Shown: positions 24,966 to 35,649, numbered from the stretch's first letter. The stretch: 64,000 nucleotides of DNA from Phycomyces blakesleeanus NRRL 1555(-) (GCF_001638985.1 NW_017265160.1:607378-671377), one strand, 5' to 3'. A program made the numbers and translations. The notes: generated from the sequence alone by a model not told the origin.

Positions 24966-26406
24966 TTAAGAACGTTGTTTACAAAGATACAGAAATATAT
25001 CTGACACCCAATTACATGATATTGTTTTTTTTTTCGGAGGCAAGAACTTTTTCAACGTATTGCAGATCAACGAGCATACTGACTGTTCGGCGGTGGAGGT
25101 CTCAGGAGACTGATGTCTGGCGTCTTCTAAATATACAGGCGTATCATTGCTAAAAACCAAGTATTTGATTATGGACTTGAGTTGATTCAATTTCCTTTCC
25201 GAAACATCATCATCCAAAGTCCCTTCCTCTTCCAGAAAAATCCTGTTGTTCTTCCGCGATGTTTAGATCCTGAATAACGAGCTTGTTTTCTGCAGAAGCT
25301 TCCTTATCATTGAGCATTTGGTTTATCTTCTATAGTAAAACAAAGCATTAGTAGGCAATTTAAATTCAATAAATGACGTTTCCGGTCTATCTTTTTAAGA
25401 TTATGTCCTAACTTTGCTAGGCGCTACTTCCCACTATTTATCTTAGTCGTCCACTTTTCTCCTTCTAATCCGCCTGCTTTTTCCTTTCTTTGTATCAACC
25501 TCTTCAGCTTTTTATCCTCTGCACGACAAACATAACGCGCATGGTTTCTCATATCCTTCTTTTAAGATGGGCTCCTTGTTGTTGTGGTCGAGATACGCTT
25601 TGACTCTTTATTGCGGGCAAGATGGTGGCGAAATAGCACTAGTACCACTTTGTTCAAAAGTTTGTTGATTATCTTTTTGCCGTCCCACATATTCTCGAAC
25701 TTGACCAGGAACTTTCTTAATCTTGATATCATTGTTGTCAAAAAAGAATTCGCTAGTCCTCAGCTCACTTATCATCATATTCACGAGTGCCGAAAAGCAA
25801 AGGGTATAGTCTGTCGAGGTAATCATCGTGTCTTGTAATCTAGTACACACGAATGTCTTTACAATAGGAGGGAGATCCATTCTGAAGAGGCTATTTATTT
25901 ATTGGTGTGGCAGAAGAGAATTCTTTAGCTCTGCCTTTTACTATCGAACCTACCGCAGTCTCACCTATTTTGTCGAAGCTTTGAGATATGAACTTCTTTC
26001 ATCCTTCAACATTTTTTAGCCCAAAGCAGTATTCCACATTTAACCGCAATACCTTTCTGTCACACTTGGCAAGTTGTGCTACGTTTGTTATTGTTCTTAT
26101 CCGTAGACTTTTTTTTTTTATCTTTTGGAGCTTGTTTTTAAGTTCTTTTGTTTTATCTTCAGTTTTAGTTTTCTTGCCAATTTGCTCTAAGCGGTCTCTC
26201 ATCAAAGTAAAGAAGCATTCCTCCAAGTCTTTCAAAGGTCCTACACGATTCGTTTTACTAACACTTTCTTCGGTAGAGCTCTCAGATAAGGTACGTTTGG
26301 TATTACTTTTTAGAAAGGATGGCGGCGAGGTGCCCATACCTTGGTAAAAACTTTCTTGGGGCGTTTTTTTAAGCATTCGATTATTCTTTACTAAATTTAT
26401 AAGCAT
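24966..26406 (-). pseudogene. Decayed minus-strand coding region, family unknown
   Basis: Several minus-strand open segments follow one another in different frames and read like real protein: 26406-25999 (135 codons: TKRTLSESSTEESVSKTNRV, LKDLEECFFTLMRDRLEQIG), then FDKIGETAVGSIVKGRAKEF near 25900-25985, 25880-25608 (FDNNDIKIKKVPGQVREYVG), and 25217-24966 (ERKLNQLKSIIKYLVFSNDT). Stops and shifts separate them, more than splice sites easily explain. It may be an old transposon-linked or lineage-specific gene. A multi-exon live gene is not ruled out. Confidence 0.4.
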
Positions 26407-26592
26407 GCACTTTATTTGCTACTGTTTATTCTAATGATTATATATCAACTCACTATGTATATGGATTCCATCTATCTTTATGCAGCTACTCCTACCAACT
26501 CAGTGGATATGTGTATTGCCAAAGTACTTCACAGTAATATATATATAGGCAAGATGTAGTGCTCACGTAGTTGGCATAATCACAAAATTTAA

Positions 26593-26778
26593 TCAATTGA
26601 TAAATTCTTCCTCAATCTGAATCTTCATCTTCGGCTGAAAGAAGTTGTCTATTAAGGGAGTACGTGTAATAGAGGTATCAAGTAGCGATAGTTTCAAGTC
26701 TGCTAAACAATAATTATTAATAAAACCAATCAAATAATAATAATATACTCGGACACAGTTGTGAAGATTTATAAGCAC
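26593..26778 (-). pseudogene. Short minus-strand coding-like segment
   Basis: The end of this frame (SLLDTSITRTPLIDNFFQPK, then KMKIQIEEEFIN and a stop) looks like a real exon, and an AT-rich stretch ending TTGTTTAG before it could be an intron end. It lies just outside the 3' end of the LINE and may be the cut-off 5' part of the decayed region to its left. No family recognised. Confidence 0.25.
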
Positions 26779-26965
26779 TACGGTTTTTTGTTTGTATGGA
26801 GCGGAGCTCTGGTTTATTGGTGGGACTCTTGTCCAAAAGGCTTAAGAGGCGCCACAACTTGTTTTTGGTTTTTCTATTATTTAAATGTTTTTGGGGATTT
26901 TGTGTTTTAAGTTGTAAATGTAATGTAAAAAAAAAAAAATGTGGAAACGAAGAAACGCGATGAAC

Positions 26966-29900
26966 TTAGACAGAAAAAGGGCGTTGATCAAGGTTTTCTT
27001 CGGATTGTAAACGGGAAAGCAGGGAATTGGCAGTGGTAGTGGCATTAGCGGCAACGAAAGGTGATTGATCGAATATGAAAGCCCAGTGATGTCTCCACAA
27101 GGCTAAAAGAACAGAGCCAAGGATTGAGGCAGGATGTGAAGTGGGATCAAGGGGGGGAGGGAAGGAAAACTTGTATAGCGCATTGTGAATGTCAGAGGAT
27201 TGGGGGGAAAAGCCGAAATGCGCGAGCCAGAGTGTGTGCCAGAGAGGAAGCTTGAGTGGGCATGCGTAGAGAAAATGGTCTTGAGAGTCAATTTCCGTTC
27301 CACACAGCGAACAATTAGGGGAGGGAAATGAGGTGGGAATACGGTTATGCAGCACGGATTGACATGAGATCTTGTGGTGAAGCAGCGGGAACCAAATGAT
27401 GCGAGAGGCATACGGAAGGATGAAAGACCAGAATTGACGCCATTTGATGGCTCGTATGTTGTGCGGTACATCCTCGATAGAAGAAGTGACGACTTCACAG
27501 GAGGAACGGAATTGGCGTGTAGACAAGCGTTTCCAAGGAAAGGTAGGAGAGAGGGCCGACAGGAGTGTGGAAGGGTCAACCTCAGTGCCCGTGCGAGCCA
27601 TCAAGTCAGGGAATTGTTCGGTCAAGATACTTTGAGGCAGGCAAGCGCGAATGACGAATGCGTGAAGGAAAAGAGAGTGATCATCCACCCGCTGAAGGAC
27701 TTTGCGGAGGATGCGTGGTGAACGAGGAAAGGAAGAAGGTAAGCGGCGAGAAAGGATATCCAAAGTGGTGTTGATCTCGTAGGCATCCCGGATCCGGAGG
27801 TGACGCCAAGAAGCAGGAAAAGCAGGGAGACCATGTGGAACCACAACTGCAGAGGCGAGAGGAATGTCCAGACAAGTCGGTAGATTTATCACAGTAGAGT
27901 CAAAATCGTGAGGCAAGAGATCGCAGGCAGCAAAAAGGTTAAAGAAAGGACTGGTATAAGTTCGGAATCGAGGGTGTCTCAGGTCAGGAAAAATGAAAGG
28001 AAGATGGGGATGGACATCAGGTAGATAATGCCGAAGAAGATATAGCAGCCAAGGCAACACCAGACCAGAAGGAGACGAAGTGGATTGGAACAGAGGTCGA
28101 AGCCAACGGAGCTGAAGGGCACCTTGTTGCAGTTTTGGATTCAAAACCCCTAAACCGCCCATTTTTGTGGGGAGACATAGAGTGTCAAGTCTAATCGGTG
28201 GGAAGCTTCGATGCTGAAGAAAGCGACCCATGAGAGAGCGAACTTTGGTAAAGAACGTGCCGGGAACAGATACAACACGAAGAACGTGCCAGAGCTTTGA
28301 CAATATAAGAGAGTTTAGGACAGTAGCACGGCCACGGAAGGACAAGGCGCGGGAGAGGTGGATATGTGAAGCTCGCTCTATCTTAGACAAGATTTGTGAG
28401 CAGAAGGAGTTGCGTTGGGTGAGGAAGGAGATGATCGGAAAGCCAAGGTAGCGGAGAGGTTCTGGAGAGCGACTATCATGCCACTCGACAATCTGCAAGC
28501 TGTGAAGGGTGTCCGCCCAGTGAGGATGAGGTCTGCCTGACAGGGAGAAAGCTTGGGTCTTGTGAAGGTTGATGCGTGCGTTGGAAGCAGAGGCATAGGT
28601 GGCGAGGTGGTGCTGCAATCGGGACATGTCCTGGATCTGCGGGAGGAAAACCAGAAGATCGTCGGCATAAGCGAGTAGCTTTATGGGTGGAGGTGCGGGA
28701 TGTTCAGGCGTACTTTGGATCTCAAATCCAGGAAACTGAGGGTCGTGTATGAGTCGGCGCAAAAGTGGTTCAAAGGCCAGGTTAAACAGAACAGGGGACA
28801 TGGGGTCACCCTGTCTGAGTCCACGTGCTTGACAAAGAGGACGAGAGAGAAAACCGTTCACATTAATCTTAAGGTCGGAAGAGAAGAAAAGATTAGTGAT
28901 GCAGGTTATAATTGAAGGAGGAAAACCGAATTTAACAAGAACTTGTTGAAGATAGTCAGGGTGAACCCGATCGTAAGCCTTTTCCTGATCCAAGAGAAGA
29001 CCGATTCCAGAGTGACCAGTAGAATTGGCATGATCCATAACCAGCTTCGTAAGTATACCGTTATCAGCAATGAAGCGACCACGGACAAATCCTGTTTGAT
29101 ACGGAGATACAAGCACTCCAGCAGCTTTGACCATTCGAGCGTTGAGAAGCCGAGTGAAAATCTTGGCATCGGCGTTGATCAGAGCAATCGGTCGCCAATT
29201 CTTCAGGGATGAGAGATCGCCTTTCTTGGGCAACAGAGAAACACATGTTGTTTGCCAGGATGAAGGGAATTGGCCACTACTAAGAGCATCATTGTACACT
29301 TGTGTCAGCAACTGGGAGCAAGAATGGTGATGAAAAATGAGTTGGAGGATCTCATAAAGGAGGCCGTCCGGTCCTGGGCTACTTGTTCGTGGAGAGCGAG
29401 ACACGCCTTCTCGTATGTCTTCGATGCAAAGTTCAGCAGTCAGAGAGGAACATACGGTATCAGAGAGGCAGAGATCGTTGGGAAGGTGGCGAAGTAAATC
29501 GTCTATGGCTAGTTGATCTATTGGTTCAGGTGTATACAGGCCTTCGTAGAAAGAAGCGGCAGCTTCAGTCATGCCATCAGGCTCAGTGTGTAAGTGGTCA
29601 GTGATGGGATGGCGTAGTTTGGTGATGTTCTTTCGGGCTTGGCGTTCTGCAACTGTTCGCTTGAGGTATCCTGCGGAGATCTCTCCATTCTCTCGCCAAT
29701 GTTTGCCTGCACGCAGGGCAAGAATTTCCACTCTCTCCAGCTGGACTTGTTGCAACTGTCTTTCAATAATGGGCAATTGGAAGTTTTGGGCGGGTTGTTG
29801 TCTGAACTTGTGGATTAACTTGTCACGTTTACTTTGAAGTCTGGCCTCCAGTGTAGTGAGTGTTTGTGTGCGGCGCCTAGTAAAGGACTTAATGAATTTT

Positions 29901-30763
29901 GTAAGCATATGTTTTAATCTATCCCATTGGTCTTGTGGGGACATATAGGGAGAAAGTAGAAATACGGAGGTAGAAATATAGGCGTCAAATTCAGTGCAAA
30001 AAGTGGGGTTGCGGGCAAGACGAGGGTTGGCGCGCCACATTCCCTTTCCTGTTGCATGGTTGGCGGTAAACTTAAAAGTAGTGGCTACTAGACAATGATC
30101 GGACCAATTCGGATGTATATAGGACACAGAAGAGGACTGACGGCACGGGGCAAGGTCGGAAGAAGCAAATACATAATCTATGGAGGAGGAGCAAAGTTGT
30201 CGGTGGAAGGTTGGGGCAGGGACTTCACCACTCAATGTGACACAATCCACGAAATGGTTAGAAATAAAGTTAAGCCATTCGGGAGGGGCCTGGCGAGGGT
30301 TAGAAGAAGTAGTGCGGTAGGTATAATTGAAGTCGCCCAAAAGTATGCATGAGGATGGGAGACGAGGAAGTAGTGCTGGAGAGTTGAGAAGAGAGCGGAG
30401 GAAAGAAAAGCGGTCCCGGTAGGAAGCTGGGGCATAAACAACGCATATACGGAAAGAGGGAATGGAATTATTAGTATGTATGACTGTAGTAGAGATGCAA
30501 CGGCCACAAGGGCTGAATAGAGGGTTAATGAAAGATAGGTGCGGAGAAAGAGAAACAAGACCGCAGTGCGGAGACCATAAGGAATCTTGGGCATGGAATT
30601 GTGTATGGAACATCTGTTGGAGAGGTTCAGTATTGGCATGAGTTTCTTGAAGGGCGAGTAAATCGATCCCGCAGGATCGAAGGTGTCTTATAAATAGGGA
30701 GCGCGTTTGTGGGTGGTTAGTTTTAGCTAATCCACGGCAATTCATAGATGCAATTTTTATCAT
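26966..30763 (-). CDS. LINE ORF2: APE-type endonuclease and reverse transcriptase
   Basis: A single 1265-codon frame. Residues about 1-235 form an endonuclease/exonuclease/phosphatase domain: MIKIASMNCRGLAKT, DLLALQETHA, CILLGDFNYTY, SIDYVFASSDL and SDHCLVATTF. The reverse transcriptase spans about 490-760: PGPDGLLYEIL, NWRPIALINADAKIF, GFVRGRFIADNGI, DQEKAYDRVHPDYL, GLRQGDPMSPVLFNLAFEPL, and the catalytic YADD near residue 697 (LLAYADDLLVFL). A C-terminal Cys/His motif (CSLCGTEIDSQDHFLYAC) near 1140-1155 is common in LINE ORF2. It nicks target DNA and copies the element RNA in place. All catalytic motifs appear present. The start ATG lies 5 nt after the ORF1 stop. Confidence 0.93.
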   Translation of the reverse strand: MIKIASMNCRGLAKTNHPQTRSLFIRHLRSCGIDLLALQETHANTEPLQQMFHTQFHAQDSLWSPHCGLVSLSPHLSFINPLFSPCGRCISTTVIHTNNSIPSFRICVVYAPASYRDRFSFLRSLLNSPALLPRLPSSCILLGDFNYTYRTTSSNPRQAPPEWLNFISNHFVDCVTLSGEVPAPTFHRQLCSSSIDYVFASSDLAPCRQSSSVSYIHPNWSDHCLVATTFKFTANHATGKGMWRANPRLARNPTFCTEFDAYISTSVFLLSPYMSPQDQWDRLKHMLTKFIKSFTRRRTQTLTTLEARLQSKRDKLIHKFRQQPAQNFQLPIIERQLQQVQLERVEILALRAGKHWRENGEISAGYLKRTVAERQARKNITKLRHPITDHLHTEPDGMTEAAASFYEGLYTPEPIDQLAIDDLLRHLPNDLCLSDTVCSSLTAELCIEDIREGVSRSPRTSSPGPDGLLYEILQLIFHHHSCSQLLTQVYNDALSSGQFPSSWQTTCVSLLPKKGDLSSLKNWRPIALINADAKIFTRLLNARMVKAAGVLVSPYQTGFVRGRFIADNGILTKLVMDHANSTGHSGIGLLLDQEKAYDRVHPDYLQQVLVKFGFPPSIITCITNLFFSSDLKINVNGFLSRPLCQARGLRQGDPMSPVLFNLAFEPLLRRLIHDPQFPGFEIQSTPEHPAPPPIKLLAYADDLLVFLPQIQDMSRLQHHLATYASASNARINLHKTQAFSLSGRPHPHWADTLHSLQIVEWHDSRSPEPLRYLGFPIISFLTQRNSFCSQILSKIERASHIHLSRALSFRGRATVLNSLILSKLWHVLRVVSVPGTFFTKVRSLMGRFLQHRSFPPIRLDTLCLPTKMGGLGVLNPKLQQGALQLRWLRPLFQSTSSPSGLVLPWLLYLLRHYLPDVHPHLPFIFPDLRHPRFRTYTSPFFNLFAACDLLPHDFDSTVINLPTCLDIPLASAVVVPHGLPAFPASWRHLRIRDAYEINTTLDILSRRLPSSFPRSPRILRKVLQRVDDHSLFLHAFVIRACLPQSILTEQFPDLMARTGTEVDPSTLLSALSPTFPWKRLSTRQFRSSCEVVTSSIEDVPHNIRAIKWRQFWSFILPYASRIIWFPLLHHKISCQSVLHNRIPTSFPSPNCSLCGTEIDSQDHFLYACPLKLPLWHTLWLAHFGFSPQSSDIHNALYKFSFPPPLDPTSHPASILGSVLLALWRHHWAFIFDQSPFVAANATTTANSLLSRLQSEENLDQRPFSV

Positions 30764-30768
30764 AATTA

Positions 30769-31926
30769 TTATTGGGGGATAGTTTCTTCAATACCCTTCA
30801 TAGGGTCGTCTTCGCAGTTTTTCTCAAAGTATGCCTCCACCTCTGCCAAGTCGTCATCGGTGAGCGTGGGATCATCAGCGGGGAGTGTTTCCCTATCAAC
30901 TAAGTTCGCCTCAAAAGGGAGGGGAGGTGTTTTTGGTATCTTGGTGCGTGAATCGGCGGGTACAGCTTTGGTGGTGTTGGCGGGGTTGTGTTGAGACCCG
31001 GCAGAAGAGAGGGAAGGGTCAAGTAGGGCATAAGGGTTGGCTGTGGTGAAGGAGGGGGGGAGGGTCTTCTTCATATGTGAGCCAGAGTGAGTGACAGTGG
31101 GTCGGTTGGTGGTGTTGCGGGTGGCAGTGGTGCGATGGGGGCCATGCGGTTTAGGAACCTTGCGATCCCGTTTGTATGAGTTGTCCACTTCGGCAGCACG
31201 AGGGCATTTAGAGCGAAGATGGCCGACCTGATGGCAGCCATAGCACGAGCGAGTTTCTTTTGGTCGAGTGGGGCAGTTGTCGCGGTCATGGCCCATGGTT
31301 TGACATAGAGCGCAATGGGCTCCCATATTGAGCCAAGTGGCCAAGAACGTCGTGTTATCATCGAAATCCATTTTAAAGCGAAGTGGAAGGAGGGCACCTT
31401 CCTCATATGGAGGACGCTCCACATATGCGTGTCCACTTCCATCCATAAACCCAAACAACGTGTTAATGGAGATATCGTGCACATAGCCATATTTCGTGAG
31501 AGCATTACGAAGTTTGGTATCCAAGGTAGCGTACTCTTGAGGAGGGAATCGGGGGAGCTTTGACAAAGTCAGCTTAAACAATTTGGATGAGCTAGCAATG
31601 GCAGGGGAGGCAAGAACAGTTTCGTTGTTGTACCGAAAGCCTACACGACAAGCACGAGCACAAACATCTTTGGAGCTCAAGTGGAGCTCAAAGAGGGTAC
31701 CAGCTTTATTGGAAGGGTTCAGGCCAAAGATTTCGCCAGGCAAAAAGGACTGGAGCAGAGCGTCAAAGAAAACAATGAATTCGGGAGAGGTTTCCGGGGG
31801 AGTAGTGTAGTAAACGGAGAACTGGCTAGTATTTTCTCGCCAAGTGCGAGGTTTTGTCAGGGGGTCATTAGACCCAAGTACGATGGCATGGCGGAATGTC
31901 GGTGCGGTGTTTGTTAGGACAGTCAA
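30769..31926 (-). CDS. LINE ORF1: gag-like RNA-binding protein with two CCHC zinc knuckles
   Basis: 385 codons. Two retroviral-type zinc knuckles (C-x2-C-x4-H-x4-C) lie at about residues 203-236: CALCQTMGHDRDNC and CYGCHQVGHLRSKC. The N-terminal 190 residues resemble the globular RNA-binding part of fungal and animal LINE ORF1 proteins; the C-terminal part is Pro/Thr-rich and disordered, ending acidic (DDLAEVEAYFEKNCEDD). ORF1 is expected to coat the element RNA. Its TAA stop is followed by TAATT and the ORF2 ATG, so ORF2 is probably translated by reinitiation. Confidence 0.88.
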   Translation of the reverse strand: MTVLTNTAPTFRHAIVLGSNDPLTKPRTWRENTSQFSVYYTTPPETSPEFIVFFDALLQSFLPGEIFGLNPSNKAGTLFELHLSSKDVCARACRVGFRYNNETVLASPAIASSSKLFKLTLSKLPRFPPQEYATLDTKLRNALTKYGYVHDISINTLFGFMDGSGHAYVERPPYEEGALLPLRFKMDFDDNTTFLATWLNMGAHCALCQTMGHDRDNCPTRPKETRSCYGCHQVGHLRSKCPRAAEVDNSYKRDRKVPKPHGPHRTTATRNTTNRPTVTHSGSHMKKTLPPSFTTANPYALLDPSLSSAGSQHNPANTTKAVPADSRTKIPKTPPLPFEANLVDRETLPADDPTLTDDDLAEVEAYFEKNCEDDPMKGIEETIPQ

Positions 31927-32007
31927 GTAGGTGAGAGGGAGTCCGGGTGTGGGTGTTGTGATAGTGGGTGAATTGTTTGTATGGCCGTTTATGAGGTGTT
32001 CCCCTGT

Positions 32008-32031
32008 GGGGGGGGGGGGGGGGGGGGGGGG
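32008..32031. repeat. G24 homopolymer at the LINE 5' end
   Basis: Twenty-four consecutive G (C on the element strand) at the presumed 5' edge of the LINE. Length may be inexact in the assembly. Confidence 0.9.
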
Positions 32032-32079
32032 TCCGGTTGTATAGCGGAGGAAGCCATGAGCACCTTTGATAAAAGTCTT

Positions 32080-32131
32080 CCCATATAAAATAAGTGACCT
32101 TGAGCACAGTGACTTACCTTTTTATATGGGG
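32080..32131. repeat. Imperfect inverted repeat between LINE and next gene
   Basis: Left arm CCCATATAAAATAAGTGAC (from 32080) and right arm GTGACTTACCTTTTTATATGGG (to about 32130) can pair with a two-base bulge around an approximately 10-base loop. On the minus strand the right arm contains AAAAAGGTAAGT, a perfect splice-donor consensus. Confidence 0.6.
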
Positions 32132-32229
32132 AAGTACTGTTGCCACGCATAAGCAAAAGCGGACATCTAATCCCAAGCATCATTCTTGTGCTGCAAGCAC
32201 ACTCTTTTATAAATCTCAAATTGCGGCTC

Positions 32230-35200
32230 ATGCAACCCCATCTTAATGAACTTGACCACTGGCGGAATACATCTCAACGAGCAATCGACCAGACCCAAAA
32301 AAAGCCTGCAAACACTCGCCATCGTTCAAACCAGGACGACAATCCGAAGCAATTCTTTGCTCTAGACAGTAGTAGAGGATGGCTAGAAACCTCACCCATC
32401 AAAAATACTCCCTCTTCTTTAGCTGATGGTCAAAATGGATGGTCGCTAGAACGAGAATCTAGCTCTGAATCACAAAATGGTACAATTGCAAGATTACATA
32501 TATGATAACAGTATCCTGATAAAGAGTGCCCTCAGCTTATCATACTATTTATGCAGCAAAAGACATGCTTGGAGCTGTGTCGAATGCAGACATTCTAATG
32601 CTTACAAAGATGACCTCAAATCTGTCTCACCAAATTCGAAAATTTCCTGTAAAAGATAGTCGGTCAATTCCTGCTGGTAATAATTATTTTATCTATCGCC
32701 TAAATAATAACTCATGCTTCCATGCCCTTGGATGTGTATACCTGACCAGAAACCAAGACTATTAGATCGAATGCCACAAAAGAAAATGTTTCTGTCTCTT
32801 TAGAAAACCACAATAATACGTTTGCTACGCCAGACACTTTACCTTCAACGGCCTCTATTCCCACTCGTACTTCTCACAGTACTCCACCTTCATCAAGCCT
32901 TAGCAAAGAAAGCTGGAATGGCCCAGAATATCGGCAGTCGTGGTACAAATCTCTTATAAAGCGAGATTCTAAACTAAAACACAACGAAGATGAGTCTTCT
33001 TGTGACGACGACATGTATTCTTATGATAATTTACTGGCTAACAAGCCTGGTGTAAAAAGAGCAACATCATCAGAGCGGCTACGTAAATTAGCCGCCAATA
33101 CCCCACTAAAAAGTCGATTCTGGTACACTAATAAGCACCATCGTATGGGGTCTTCTAGTGCGCAGCCTCTTTCAACTGGAAGTCAAGACAAAATTGCTTT
33201 AAAGAAATATGATCGCCGACATTCCCTCGGTAGTATTAGTTCGACTGAATTTATAGCCCAAGATTCTCAAGAATGGTACGAAGATGAATATGAATATGAA
33301 GACGAAGGTGAAGACGAAGGTGAACGCAAAGATGAATACGGAGACGGAGACGAGGCAGCAGAACCAAAAGTAGAAGCAGATAGATATTCAGATACAAGAA
33401 TAGGAACAGAAAGGGAAACAGAAGCAGGCGCGGAAGCAGACACAAAGGAAGAAGTGGAAACAAAAGCCGAAAAAGAAGCAGGAACAGAAGCAGAAACAGG
33501 AATAGGAGTAGAAGTAGAGAAAGAAGCAGAGGGTGAACCAGAATATGAATCAAAGGAAAAAGCAAAAATTAAATTAAAATCAGAGGCAAAATCAGTAGAA
33601 AGAGAAAATAAATTAGTTGAAGAAGGTCTTGAAGAAACTGAAGATGAATACGAAGATGAAGATGGATATGAATATGAGCACGAGGATGAAGACGAAGAAG
33701 AAGAAGATGAGGATGAGGATGAGGATGAGGTTGAAGGGGAACAGCCAATTGAAGAGTTAAGAAATGAAATTCTGAGTCAATCCAAGCAAAGTCTGGGAAC
33801 CGACGAGAGTAACTTTGAAGATCATGAGAATCCTATACAAGACTCACCGTATACTGAGCGTTTGGGTACAGCAAAAACTCTTCTGTTTGATTACGATACG
33901 CTCCCTAGTGAAATTACAGTGCTACTGAAAGAATATGAGCGAGAGGGCAGGATGAGAGTACGCCATAATGAGACTACTGCTGTTGAAGAATATGATAATA
34001 GCGATACAGAATTAGATGAATTGGAAGTCATTTCTGGTGGTCTTTTGTTGACGGAAGAAAAGCATGGAAGAAACATTGGTAAGATATAAAAATAATACCG
34101 TAAAAGAAAAACGAGCAAGAATTTTAATTAAGAATATACAATGAAGTGGAAGTACAAGCAAGCAGTTCAGACCGAATTGAGTTTGTAAAGCTTGTTCAGC
34201 TTCCTGATGATATGCTAGTAGAAAACGGTAAGTATATAGCTGTATATGACCTTTATAGATTTGTATCAGAGCTTTTTTTTTAAGAAATTATTCTTTCAAG
34301 GTCGTTTGTTTGATTTGCACGTATCATTACTGACGGATAATTGCGAGAATGAAGAAGTGTAAGACCTTTAAAGATCCTTTGTTATTTTTATTGACTTTTT
34401 ATTTGTCTGTTTTTACGCAGTGTAAACAGTTACGAAGGCACTATAGCACTATCCAAGTCTGTCAATAAAAGAATGAAAGATATTAAGGGCACCTTAACGG
34501 ATTGTCAGGTTTGTTTATATGCAAAATTATCGATATCTAGTGCTTATAAAATATTATTGATATTATCAGGAATTTTTAGATATGCAGAGGTGTGATATAT
34601 CTAGTTTATCTTTGGATGATTTCGATCAATATGGACGGCCTGTAGCTCCATCGAGGCCCGCTTCAACTTTTGATTGCCAAAATTCGAAAGTCTATGAAAA
34701 TCCTAGTGAAAAAAGAACTTTGGATAGCCTTTTAGATAATCCTTCTCATTCGACTTTAGTCAGCAATAGTGTGTTTAATTCACCAGGCACGCCTAATAGC
34801 TGCAGTTCTGTCAAGCGTGCTCCTTCGCTCCTACTCAACAATATTCCTTTCAGAGGCGTGAACCCATTTGATTACCGAAAAGACGATGTTAGATTAGGTG
34901 TCGCTGCTCTTCAAAGTGAACTGGATGGCTTCAAGGCTGCTCTGGAGAATACAGAACGTTTGGTAAGACGTGTACAAGCCGATGTTGATCAAACTCGATC
35001 TCGCATGGAACTTTTGATCAAGAATATACCGGAATCAAATTTCTCTGCTGTAAGTACATCAACACAAAATTTTGACTATTTAATTTAACTTTTCTTTGAT
35101 TTTTTCTTCCTTTGGTTGATTAACTAGTTAAAGAGACTCGAAGTAGATATAGAATATATTCTGGCAAGTAGAGCTAAAAATCCATGGCTTGATACAGCGT

Positions 35201-35470
35201 ATGCTCTCCTATCATATTTGTTGACAGGTGAGTGTCCAACACACACACACAAATCTTGATCCAAGCTTTACTAAATTTCTTATACTAGTATTTGCCCTTG
35301 GCGTGTGGACGGTAATTTGTATACTAAAATACGGGCGAAGGGTTTTTTCTTTTCCTTGGAGGCTGTGGAGAGATTATAAAGCACACATGAGGGAAAGAAA
35401 CAAGGCTGTCAAACAAGCCAGTTTGTATTCCTTGTCTGGAACGTCATCTTCACGGGCACGTCAAATATGA
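32230..35470 (+). CDS. Large acidic coiled-coil protein with C-terminal membrane anchor, function unknown
   Basis: Modelled as nine exons in phase: 32230-32479, 32527-32676, 32750-34078, 34147-34227, 34301-34358, 34421-34508, 34570-35049, 35128-35227, 35289-35470 (about 905 aa). The N-terminal part is Ser/Asn-rich; the centre (codons from 33270-33750) is extremely Glu/Asp/Lys-rich. A conserved-looking C-terminal third has LRSELDGFKAAL-type heptads (LGVAALQSELDGFKAALENT, RLVRRVQADVDQTRSRMELL), RAKNPWLDTAYALLSYLL, one hydrophobic segment (FALGVWTVICILKYG) and a basic tail. This is the layout of a tail-anchored or single-pass membrane protein. I do not recognise the family. The exon 3/4 acceptor (AAG at 34146) and exon 1/2 join are the least certain. 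The LINE ends about 200 bp upstream, so 5' exons could be missing. Confidence 0.7.
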
Positions 35471-35649
35471 CAGTAATTATTAGATCCATATTTTAAAAGC
35501 CATTTTTATATACAAAAGAGGATGCTTAATTTTCATGTTTATTCCAAACTACATCTCTCCCCCTCTCTCTCTTTTAATTTTTAATTTTTAATTTTTTTTT
35601 TTTCAATTTTAATCCAAGGAGCTGTTTTCCATGAATAGAGAAAAATCTA
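35471..35649. other. Short intergenic region between convergent genes
   Basis: 179 bp, T-rich in its centre (35570-35600). It probably carries both 3' ends. Confidence 0.5.

Larger units (their letters stand above)
26795..32031 (-). mobile_element. LINE (non-LTR retrotransposon) with two open ORFs
   Basis: Minus-strand element with ORF1 (gag-like, zinc knuckles) and ORF2 (endonuclease plus reverse transcriptase) in the canonical order. On the element strand its 3' region ends in short A-rich sequence (forward TTTTTT at about 26782-26788 and an A13 tract inside the 3' UTR at 26926-26938 as read forward). The 5' leader begins near a 24-base C tract (forward G run 32008-32031). Both ORFs are uninterrupted, suggesting recent insertion. 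Boundaries are approximate and I found no convincing target-site duplication. Confidence 0.85.

Noticed and set aside
27374..30639. Numerous ORFs on both strands inside the LINE
   Set aside because: Shadows of ORF2, which is GC-richer than its surroundings and so has few stops in other frames.
33251..33565. Leu-rich minus-strand ORF of 104 codons
   Set aside because: Antisense of the Glu/Lys-rich coding region of the acidic protein.
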